Assembly: GCA_964431655.1 (NCBI GenBank)
Contig: CAYSKJ010000181.1
Span: forward strand, 1 to 6,109
Reading direction: 5' to 3'
Source: CAYMEV01 sp964431655 [NCBI: uncultured bacterium]
GTDB lineage: Bacteria; CAYMEV01
DNA: 6,109 nt
The stretch's first letter is position 1, and every line of letters starts with the position of its first letter. The notes under the pieces were generated by a model. The model was not told where the DNA came from and did not search any database. It saw nothing but the letters and a program-made list of their open reading frames with translations. This document shows, one piece after another, positions 1-5,383 of this stretch. The position numbers were made by a program, and so were the translations under genes.

Positions 1-19
1 GTTTAAATTAGCAAAATCC

Positions 20-1105
20 CTAATCATTGCTGAGCCTCTGCTTTAAGAAATCTATAACAAGGAATGCCAGCCTGTGGATATCTGCGGAAAACGGGTCTAT
101 TACAGGTATACCGGTCTTTTTCTCCAGGGCTGAGCAGACCAGGGGCATCTGGTCCAGGGGTATATCCTCATGGTTTATGGTAACAGCTATAACCGGTTTG
201 CCTGATATTATTTCCAGGGCTTCCAGCTGTCTTTCCAGGGGATGCAGGGGGTAACCGGGGAAACCGTCATAGGCTTTCCTCCCGGGGGCATGCTGAAGCA
301 CTATGATATCGGGCCTGCCTGCGGCCAGGATCTCGAATCCGCCTGGATATGCGGGGTTCATCAGACTTCCCTGGCCCTCTATAATAATAATATCAGGATT
401 CTTTTCTGTATATGCCCTGCAGACAGCATTCTCAATCTCCCCGGATACAAAGTCATTTATTATGGAGTCCAGCACGATGCTGTATTCAGCTCCCTGAAGC
501 CAGGCAGTCTGACCGGTCCCTATCATTTCCACCTTATAACCCCGTTCTATAAGGGAATCAGCAAGAATCCATGCTGTGGTTCTCTTGCCTACAGCGGAAT
601 CGGTTCCCAGGATGGCAATCTTCAGGGCCTTTACCTTTTCTATGTTGCCTGTAAAGAAATGCAGGTCCTTAACAGGGCGGGGCTTTCTTATGTCAGTCAG
701 GTATGATCCGCAGAGCTGAGCCAGGCCGGCAATCTCGCTGTCCTCGCTGAGATAGTCATGAAGGCCTGAAACCACATCCAGCCCCATCTTAACCGCCTTT
801 TTGACCTCAGTCCTGTCTTTTTCCGAAAGCCTTCCCCCATCGGGCGCTATCCCGATTATGAAGCAGTCCGGTTTTATTTTTCTGTTCAATGCGTCATTAT
901 AGGCTTCTTCTACATTCTTATGGATTTTTATTCCCTTTTCTTGCCGGTCAAGTATGAATCCCGCATCCTCACCCTCAAATCTTGAATCAATGACTGACAG
1001 GACCCGGTACCTTCGGGTAAAACGCACAAGGCCGTGGGCCGTCTTGCCTATGGGAGTATTAAAGGCACCTTCGCAGTAGACTATGGCATTTTTTTTCCGG
1101 TTCAT
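20..1105 (-). CDS. DUF1611-family (DgcN-like) protein, possible amino acid N-acetyltransferase
   Basis: The 361-residue protein has the full two-domain layout of the DUF1611 family. An N-terminal Rossmann-like domain (about 1-140) ends in the family linker LTDIRKP (136-142). A C-terminal P-loop NTPase-like domain follows, with GTDSAVGKRTTA (167-178), TGQT (197-200), EGQGSLMNPAYPG (243-255) and QHAPGRKAYDGFPG (271-284). The best-studied relative, DgcN of marine Pseudoalteromonas, makes N-acetyl-D-glutamate from D-glutamate; other DUF1611 members are uncharacterised, so the substrate here is open. The protein is probably cytosolic, with no signal peptide or membrane segment. It is the second gene of a minus-strand operon: its ATG (1105-1103) shares one base with the upstream TGA, and GGGAG lies at 1119-1115, nine bases before the start, so translational coupling is likely. 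Only 19 bases remain beyond its stop, so the operon may continue outside the window. Family assignment is firm; D-glutamate as substrate is inference. Confidence 0.88.
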   Translation of the reverse strand: MNRKKNAIVYCEGAFNTPIGKTAHGLVRFTRRYRVLSVIDSRFEGEDAGFILDRQEKGIKIHKNVEEAYNDALNRKIKPDCFIIGIAPDGGRLSEKDRTEVKKAVKMGLDVVSGLHDYLSEDSEIAGLAQLCGSYLTDIRKPRPVKDLHFFTGNIEKVKALKIAILGTDSAVGKRTTAWILADSLIERGYKVEMIGTGQTAWLQGAEYSIVLDSIINDFVSGEIENAVCRAYTEKNPDIIIIEGQGSLMNPAYPGGFEILAAGRPDIIVLQHAPGRKAYDGFPGYPLHPLERQLEALEIISGKPVIAVTINHEDIPLDQMPLVCSALEKKTGIPVIDPFSADIHRLAFLVIDFLKQRLSND

Positions 1106-2253
1106 CAGTTTTTTCTCCCGGTAAGAAGCACAACATACTTATCCCCTGACAGGGGTGATTTCCTATGCCCCTCCATGAGCACCACAAGGCCTGCCGTGCT
1201 TGCGGGCAGTACATGAAGACCCTCAAGGTCCCTTATCATTTTTGAATAGCTTATCATTGACCTGTCACTGGCATAGGATGCATAGCCTTTTGTATTCCTT
1301 ATGCATTCCAGAGCAAGGTCTCCGTCAATGGAATGCCAGTTTATGAGAGGCTCATTGACCGGAGTCTCCCTTATCTTTTCAGGTTTCAGGTCCACACAGC
1401 GCTCCAGGTTCTTTTTATAAGCCTGGATTATGGGGTTTTTCCCATGGGATGAGCCAGCAATAAAACGGGGAATACGGGAGGTTTTGCCTCTCCTGTAGAG
1501 GCTCAGAAAACCCTTGTATACCCCTGCCAGGGTCGTGCCGTTGGATACAGGTACTGCCACATAGGAGGGAGCATCCCTCAGCTCATCATAGATCTCATAG
1601 GCAATACTGCCGTATGCTTTAAGCTGTATGGCTGTATTAGAGCCTCCCGGGTTGGCATCATATATCTCCTCCTTTTCAGCCATATAGCGGGACATATTGA
1701 CTGCCTCCTCATAATCTCCCTTTATCTTGATGATATTGGCACTGTATTTCTCAATCTCCTGAATACGACGGGTATGATAATTTTCCGGAATATATATGTG
1801 GCACTTAAGCCCTGCCAGCTGTGCGGCAAGGGCAATTGCCACTCCGTAATTTCCGCAGGTGGCGACGGTTATGGCATCGAAACCCCTCCTTAAGGCATCC
1901 ATCGACTGCTCGAAGGCGATCCTGTCCTTCTGCGTCCCCGTAGGGTTTCCACCCTCAAACTTCAGGTATATCTGCCTGAGATTGAATTCCCTTTCCAGGT
2001 TTTTTGCCCTGCTCAGGTTCGTATCCCCTATTTCTGAATCAATTATATCCTCATAGGCTTCCAGCCTCTCTTCCATGGGCAGAGCCGTATCACTGGCAGC
2101 AATCACCTGGGGCTTCATCTCCGGGGCTATTGCAGGCGCCTGGCTGGTGGCCCCGTCTAAAAGGAGAAATTCTCCATTCTTATCTTCAGGTTTTTCAGGA
2201 TTATGTATCAGCTCGTTTTCGGGCTTTTTTACCCTGTTGTTTTTATCTGACAT
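1105..2253 (-). CDS. Threonine synthase-like PLP-dependent enzyme (fold type II)
   Basis: This 382-residue protein belongs to the tryptophan synthase beta/threonine synthase superfamily. GGNPTGTQKDR (101-111) supplies the Schiff-base lysine K109. TCGNYG (132-137) is the Asn loop that contacts the cofactor ring, with N135. VSNGT (236-240) is the phosphate-binding loop, and PASTAGL (350-356) matches the threonine synthase C-terminal PASAA-type motif. Residues 1 to about 60 are charged, then Ala/Pro-rich, probably disordered, and precede DTNLSRAKNLE (77-87), the usual TPL-type opening. Canonical threonine synthase has SFKDR where this has TQKDR, and a threonine-pathway role has no support from neighbours. 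It could instead be a racemase, dehydratase or beta-replacement enzyme acting with the DUF1611 protein translated from the same mRNA. AGGAGA at 2266-2261, seven bases upstream, fixes the ATG start. Superfamily is certain; the reaction is unknown. Confidence 0.88.
   Translation of the reverse strand: MSDKNNRVKKPENELIHNPEKPEDKNGEFLLLDGATSQAPAIAPEMKPQVIAASDTALPMEERLEAYEDIIDSEIGDTNLSRAKNLEREFNLRQIYLKFEGGNPTGTQKDRIAFEQSMDALRRGFDAITVATCGNYGVAIALAAQLAGLKCHIYIPENYHTRRIQEIEKYSANIIKIKGDYEEAVNMSRYMAEKEEIYDANPGGSNTAIQLKAYGSIAYEIYDELRDAPSYVAVPVSNGTTLAGVYKGFLSLYRRGKTSRIPRFIAGSSHGKNPIIQAYKKNLERCVDLKPEKIRETPVNEPLINWHSIDGDLALECIRNTKGYASYASDRSMISYSKMIRDLEGLHVLPASTAGLVVLMEGHRKSPLSGDKYVVLLTGRKN
1115..1119 (-). 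promoter_or_regulatory. Ribosome binding site for the DUF1611 gene, inside the PLP gene
   Basis: GGGAG on the minus strand lies nine bases before the ATG at 1105 and within the last codons of the PLP-enzyme gene. With the TGATG junction (1107-1103) it points to coupled translation of the two proteins. Confidence 0.65.
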
Positions 2254-2260
2254 GAATAAA

Positions 2261-2266
2261 TCTCCT
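2261..2266 (-). promoter_or_regulatory. Ribosome binding site of the PLP-enzyme gene
   Basis: AGGAGA on the minus strand lies seven bases before the ATG at 2253. It supports this start and so the reality of the unusual N-terminal extension of about 60 residues. Confidence 0.75.
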
Positions 2267-2354
2267 AATAAAAACTGAAAATAGGATCGGATATTTTTGA
2301 TTTGAAACTCAAACCCTTCATTTTACAGTCCTCCCGGTATATATTCTTATGTTC

Positions 2355-2382
2355 ATGCTATCATGCAATTACAAAAAATCAA
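2355..2382 (-). promoter_or_regulatory. Candidate sigma-70-type promoter for the PLP/DUF1611 operon
   Basis: On the minus strand TTGATT (2382-2377; 4 of 6 to TTGACA) is followed after 16 bases by TAGCAT (2360-2355; 4 of 6 to TATAAT). Transcription would begin near 2348, giving a leader of about 95 bases. The region is AT-rich, so chance matches are likely. It is the best pair I found, not a firm call. Confidence 0.35.
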
Positions 2383-2476
2383 GAATTTATGCTATGCCCC
2401 AATGCTTTCAGAACAAGGACAAAGCACCATACTAAAAGGACTTATCATTGCCTGTAAAGGGAAAGCAATAATTTTT

Positions 2477-2505
2477 TTGTATTTATTCAATTTTATCATT
2501 ATATA
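2477..2505 (+). promoter_or_regulatory. Candidate promoter for the symporter gene
   Basis: TTGTAT (2477-2482; 3 of 6 to consensus) and TATATA (2500-2505; 4 of 6) are separated by 17 bases. A start near 2512 would leave only about a dozen leader bases before the ATG at 2524. Only a weak AGGT (2516-2519) serves as a Shine-Dalgarno site. The AT-rich context makes this tentative. Confidence 0.35.
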
Positions 2506-2523
2506 GGTTATTGGTAGGTTAAT

Positions 2524-4014
2524 ATGAACTGGATACCCTTTATAGTCATTGTTCTGTATTTTTTTGTCCTGATACTTGTCGGATTCCTTACCAGGAGGTT
2601 TTCAAGGACCAGCACTGACTTTTTCATTGCGGGAAGAAATATGGGAATTACTCTGGTCACTGTTTCCATAGTGGGAGAATGGCTTGGCGGCATGAGCACT
2701 ATAGGGACATCGGAAATGGCATACCAGAACGGTTTTTTCCCTCTTTGGTATAATGTCTCAACAGCTTTCGGCATGTTCCTTTTCGGTCTCACCATGGCCC
2801 GCTACTACAGGAGGAACAATGCCCATACCGTGGGAGAAATGCTTGAAAATTTATATAACAGACATACCCGGGTGATTTCCTCCCTGGCATTCATCATTGC
2901 TTTTATAATTCTCTCCTTTTTGCAGCTTAAGGCCATAGGGAGCGTAATGACTGTGCTTTTCGGAATACCTTTCTTCTGGGCTGTTATTCTGTCCGGAATT
3001 ATTATATTTCTTTATGTTTATAAGGGAGGCATGCTGTCCATAGCCTTTACAAACCTTATTCACATTATACTACTGTATTCCACAATTATAATCGTCTTTT
3101 ATATTGTATTTACCAGGATGGGAGGATATGGGGGAATCTTCAGCAGGCTGGCAGATCAGTTCCAAAGCGAGGGTATGAGTGCTTTGGAAGCCGGCAGAAT
3201 GGTTTCCCGGTATAAAAACCCCATGTCTCTGGGTATCAGCAGGGTCCTTGCATGGCTTTTAGGCGGTATACTGTCGGGATTTGCATCCCAGGCCTGCATA
3301 CAGCCTGTCTTTTCAGCAAAGGATATAAAAACAGCAAAATACAGCTCCATACTCAGCGCTTTTCTTATAGCACCCCTCGGCCTCATTATCTCAACCCTGG
3401 GAATCGCCGTCAGGACTGGCTACTTTGGCCCGCTGGAGGGTTTTGACCCAAAGAATACTCTACCATTTCTCCTGCTGGACAGCCGGTTTTTCCCCCCCCT
3501 GCTATCAGGCCTTGCTTCTGCAGGAATCATAGCCGCCATACTCTCAACCGTTGCACCGGTCATGTTCGCAATAAGCACCATACTCATAAAGGATTTCTAT
3601 CACAGGATTATCAATGAAAAAGCAGATGAAGCCACCCTTCTGCGGATGTCAAAGCGCTCAGTACTGCTTGTCTGCCTTATTACGGTTCCTCTGGCAATCT
3701 TTTTAGAGGGGGGCATCCTGGAAGCCGCCTATATTACCTACGGTATAAGGGCTTCGGCAGCTATTGTTGTGATATCAGGGATAATATTTCTGGATAAAAG
3801 AACGAATAAATCACTTATTCCCGGCAGGGCAGCCTGCTACAGCATACTTGTCTCAACTGCGGGAATACTGATATTTGTCCTTTTCAAAAGATTTTTTGAC
3901 AGGCTTTTGGGTATTGATATCGACAAGGTATACATCTCTCTGGCTCTGAGCATCCTGTCCCTGGTGCTGATGTCATTTCTTATCAGCAGGAGAACAAATC
4001 ATGATATTCCTTAG
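2524..4014 (+). CDS. Sodium:solute symporter family (SSS/SSF) permease
   Basis: The 496-residue, strongly hydrophobic protein fits a 13-helix inner-membrane symporter of the SSS family (PutP, vSGLT, PanF relatives) that drives solute uptake with Na+. Visible signatures are DFFIAGRNMG (32-41) after the first helix, the broken-helix region VGEWLGGMSTIGTSEMAYQNG (50-70), GGMLSIAFTNLIH (168-180), QPVFSAKDIKTAK (260-272) and AAILSTVAPVMFAIST (337-352). S341-T342 occupy the place of the paired hydroxyl residues that form the Na2 site in this family. In relatives the third signature usually reads TDxxQ; here it is T176-N177-L-I-H180, so a conserved acidic residue is replaced. The gene is transcribed away from the PLP/DUF1611 operon, which suggests it imports that operon's substrate. 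The substrate cannot be read from sequence. A run of eight C (3492-3499) lies inside codons F323-L326. Confidence 0.9.
   Translation: MNWIPFIVIVLYFFVLILVGFLTRRFSRTSTDFFIAGRNMGITLVTVSIVGEWLGGMSTIGTSEMAYQNGFFPLWYNVSTAFGMFLFGLTMARYYRRNNAHTVGEMLENLYNRHTRVISSLAFIIAFIILSFLQLKAIGSVMTVLFGIPFFWAVILSGIIIFLYVYKGGMLSIAFTNLIHIILLYSTIIIVFYIVFTRMGGYGGIFSRLADQFQSEGMSALEAGRMVSRYKNPMSLGISRVLAWLLGGILSGFASQACIQPVFSAKDIKTAKYSSILSAFLIAPLGLIISTLGIAVRTGYFGPLEGFDPKNTLPFLLLDSRFFPPLLSGLASAGIIAAILSTVAPVMFAISTILIKDFYHRIINEKADEATLLRMSKRSVLLVCLITVPLAIFLEGGILEAAYITYGIRASAAIVVISGIIFLDKRTNKSLIPGRAACYSILVSTAGILIFVLFKRFFDRLLGIDIDKVYISLALSILSLVLMSFLISRRTNHDIP
3988..3993 (+). promoter_or_regulatory. Shine-Dalgarno-like site before a 28-codon ORF
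   Basis: AGGAGA lies seven bases before the ATG at 4001, within the last codons of the symporter gene. It is a better-spaced site than the one before the annotated methyltransferase, so ribosomes may start here. Confidence 0.45.
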
Positions 4015-4087
4015 AGGATTCATAGTGCATGTTTTTCAATGCAGAATCTTTCCGCCCCGGTTTGTAAAAAAGCTCAAGGACGTATAA
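4001..4087 (+). CDS. Possible 28-residue small protein or leader ORF between symporter and methyltransferase
   Basis: An ATG at 4001 overlaps the last 14 bases of the symporter gene in another frame and opens a 28-codon ORF ending with TAA at 4085-4087, four bases before the methyltransferase ATG. The product starts hydrophobic (MIFLRGFIVHVF) and ends basic (RFVKKLKDV). Its Shine-Dalgarno match (AGGAGA, 3988-3993) is good, and its position would let it couple translation of the symporter to the methyltransferase. It resembles no family I know. A chance ORF is quite possible; only conservation in related genomes would settle it. Confidence 0.3.
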   Translation: MIFLRGFIVHVFQCRIFPPRFVKKLKDV

Positions 4088-4091
4088 ATTT

Positions 4092-4703
4092 ATGAAATTT
4101 CAGAAGGGTCTATACTGGTTTATTAAAAAAAGAATATTCCCTGTAAGGCAGTTTCTGGATATAATACCTGAAAAAAGAAACATCCTTGATATAGGATGCG
4201 GCAACGGTATCTTCAGCGCCCTTTTATCCCGTAAATTTCCGGATGCAAGGATTACCGGCATAGATATTGACAAAAAAAAAATATATTATGCCGACCGATA
4301 TTACAGATCCAACCACAATCTCTGTTTTATCCATGCTGACATAGCAGGGGAAACAGGCAGGCTTCCCGCAGCAGACCTCTACCTTATGGTGGATCTTCTT
4401 TATCTTTTACCACAAAAAACGCAAAATGAGCTGGTGCAAAAGATTGCTGAAACAATGGACAAATCTGCTGTACTTATCATAAAGGAATGTGCCGTAAAAC
4501 CCCGTTACAAGTATCTCTGGAATTACTTCCAGGAAACTGTATCGGTAAAAGTCCTGGGACATACCCTTGGAAGCACCTTTTATTTCCGATCCGAGGGCAG
4601 TATGATAAAGATGCTTGAAGATTTCGGGTATCTTGTAAAGGTTTTCCATCTTGACCATGGCTACCTGTACCCTCACATAGCATATTTCTGCACAAGGGCA
4701 TAA
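4092..4703 (+). CDS. Class I SAM-dependent methyltransferase
   Basis: This 203-residue soluble protein has the Rossmann-fold methyltransferase motifs in order: motif I ILDIGCGNG (31-39), which binds SAM; the acidic end of strand 2, GIDID (56-60); HADI (81-84); the strand 4 region YLMVDLLYLLP (97-107); and strand 5 VLIIKECAVKP (127-137). The basic, aromatic N-terminus (about 1-25) and C-terminal region (about 140-203) would shape the acceptor pocket, but the acceptor is not apparent. It follows the symporter by 77 bases with no visible promoter or terminator, so read-through transcription is likely. Its Shine-Dalgarno site is AAGGA (4076-4080), eleven bases upstream, which is long. Codons K61-K63 form a run of ten A (4272-4281). 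TAA and TGA stops stand in tandem at 4701-4706. The fold is certain; specificity is unknown. Confidence 0.87.
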   Translation: MKFQKGLYWFIKKRIFPVRQFLDIIPEKRNILDIGCGNGIFSALLSRKFPDARITGIDIDKKKIYYADRYYRSNHNLCFIHADIAGETGRLPAADLYLMVDLLYLLPQKTQNELVQKIAETMDKSAVLIIKECAVKPRYKYLWNYFQETVSVKVLGHTLGSTFYFRSEGSMIKMLEDFGYLVKVFHLDHGYLYPHIAYFCTRA

Positions 4704-4708
4704 TGAGT

Positions 4709-4737
4709 TTGACAGATGCTTGTTTATCGTTTAGTAT
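4709..4737 (+). promoter_or_regulatory. Sigma-70-type promoter of the ferritin-like gene
   Basis: A perfect -35 box TTGACA (4709-4714) is followed after exactly 17 bases by TAGTAT (4732-4737; 4 of 6 to TATAAT). This is the strongest promoter match in the window. Transcription would start near 4744 and give a leader of about 27 bases containing the GGAG at 4761-4764. It lies just after the methyltransferase stop, so the ferritin-like gene can be expressed separately. Confidence 0.65.
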
Positions 4738-4770
4738 ATATAAAATCTTTATCCAAGGACGGAGATTGAA

Positions 4771-5241
4771 ATGGAAGATATCTACACGGTTTTAAGACAT
4801 CTGGAGGAGCTTGAGCACAGCATATCCAGACTTTATGAACGGTTCAGCAGGGATTTCAGCAATGACAGGGAGGCCTCCTTCTTTTTCTACAGGCTAAGCC
4901 TGGATGAAATTGCCCACAGGGATCTGGTCAAATACCAGCTTAAGCTTGTAAAAAAATCAAAGCCCGATGAATTTGCAGAGGTTGATATTGATATTGAGGA
5001 AATTAAAGAACTGACAGACAATATTAAGAAGGAATACCTTTCAAAGGATGAACTCAGCATTGAAAAAGCGGTAGAACTTGCACTGAAGATAGAATCCAAT
5101 GCCGCTGAGCACCATTACAGACAGGCCATGAAGCAGGCCAGACCGGAGCTTGCAAGGCTCCTGGACAGCCTTGGCAGATCTGACAAGGAGCATCTGGCAG
5201 TCATAAGAGACTATATAAAAACCCATGAGCTGGGCATTTAG
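4771..5241 (+). CDS. Ferritin-like diiron protein (rubrerythrin-type, no rubredoxin domain)
   Basis: The 156-residue, highly helical, charged protein fits a four-helix ferritin-like domain of the rubrerythrin group, whose members bind two iron atoms and handle peroxide, oxygen or iron in the cytosol, often in anaerobes. Likely ligands appear helix by helix: E15 with Y22 (E-x6-Y) in helix A, E46-x2-H49 in helix B, E108 (perhaps E113) in helix C, and D138-x2-H141 in helix D. Relatives usually carry ExxH in helix D, so D138 is a conservative change. No Cys residues and no C-terminal rubredoxin domain are present, so it is a stand-alone erythrin-like protein. GGAG (4761-4764), six bases before the ATG, and a near-consensus promoter support separate expression. 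A stress or iron role is inferred from the family. Enzymatic function and metal content are not shown by sequence. Confidence 0.8.
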   Translation: MEDIYTVLRHLEELEHSISRLYERFSRDFSNDREASFFFYRLSLDEIAHRDLVKYQLKLVKKSKPDEFAEVDIDIEEIKELTDNIKKEYLSKDELSIEKAVELALKIESNAAEHHYRQAMKQARPELARLLDSLGRSDKEHLAVIRDYIKTHELGI

Positions 5242-5383
5242 GATTTTCCCTGCCTTAATTACAATCCTATACTGCCATCGGATTAGATAAAGCTGTATTT
5301 GAGCTCTGAATCTCAGGCCTTGGATTCCCGGAAAGCGGTTCAATTTTCTTTGCCTTCTCTGTCTTATCCTGTATAAATTATCC
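5242..5383 (+). other. Intergenic region between ferritin-like and hydantoinase-like genes
   Basis: These 142 bases hold no convincing ORF and no clear intrinsic terminator. A weak inverted repeat, GAATC (5308-5312) and GATTC (5323-5327), flanks an AGGCCT palindrome but lacks a T-tract. The end of the region carries the candidate promoter for the next gene. Confidence 0.4.
5350..5377 (+). promoter_or_regulatory. Candidate promoter giving a leaderless hydantoinase-like mRNA
   Basis: TTGCCT (5350-5355; 4 of 6 to TTGACA) and TATAAA (5372-5377; 5 of 6 to TATAAT) are 16 bases apart. Initiation about seven bases after the -10 box falls on the ATG at 5384. No Shine-Dalgarno site is visible upstream of that ATG, consistent with leaderless translation. 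The prediction is tentative. Confidence 0.4.

Larger units (their letters stand above)
2254..2523. other. Divergent AT-rich intergenic regulatory region
   Basis: These 270 bases separate the minus-strand PLP/DUF1611 operon from the plus-strand symporter. No convincing ORF lies here. It holds candidate promoters for both sides, an ATGCTAT heptamer twice in direct orientation (2355-2361 and 2389-2395, 34 bases apart), a CATG-4-CATG inverted repeat (2354-2365) and T-rich stretches. A shared regulator binding here is plausible, but no regulator gene is in the window. Confidence 0.6.

Noticed and set aside
124-240. CCAGGG five times in 117 bases (124, 139, 154, 214, 235), resembling a repeat array
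   Set aside because: All spacings are multiples of three. On the minus strand the copies are xCC-CTG-Gxx codons for Ala/Pro-Leu followed by Glu, Asp or Val, so codon choice explains them.
242-706. A 154-codon plus-strand open frame opposite the DUF1611 gene
   Set aside because: It lies wholly antisense to a protein with clear family motifs, and its translation shows no recognisable domain.
1105-2253. Calling the PLP enzyme OrtB (2-amino-4-oxopentanoate thiolase subunit) or a definite threonine synthase
   Set aside because: OrtA is not present, the lysine motif differs from the OrtB type as I recall it, and ThrC context is absent, so only the superfamily is supported.
4026-4043. Hairpin TGCAT - 8 bases - ATGCA after the symporter, as a possible terminator
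   Set aside because: The stem is only five pairs, AT-rich, with no T-tract after it, so it is too weak to call a terminator.
4720-4745. TATATATAAA stretch before the ferritin-like gene as an archaeal TATA box
   Set aside because: The perfect TTGACA at 17 bases from TAGTAT and the Shine-Dalgarno sites fit a bacterial promoter better, and nothing else in the window is specifically archaeal.
5241-5267. GGATT and AATCC inverted repeat right after the ferritin-like gene
   Set aside because: Five-base arms with a 17-base loop and no T-run do not make an intrinsic terminator.
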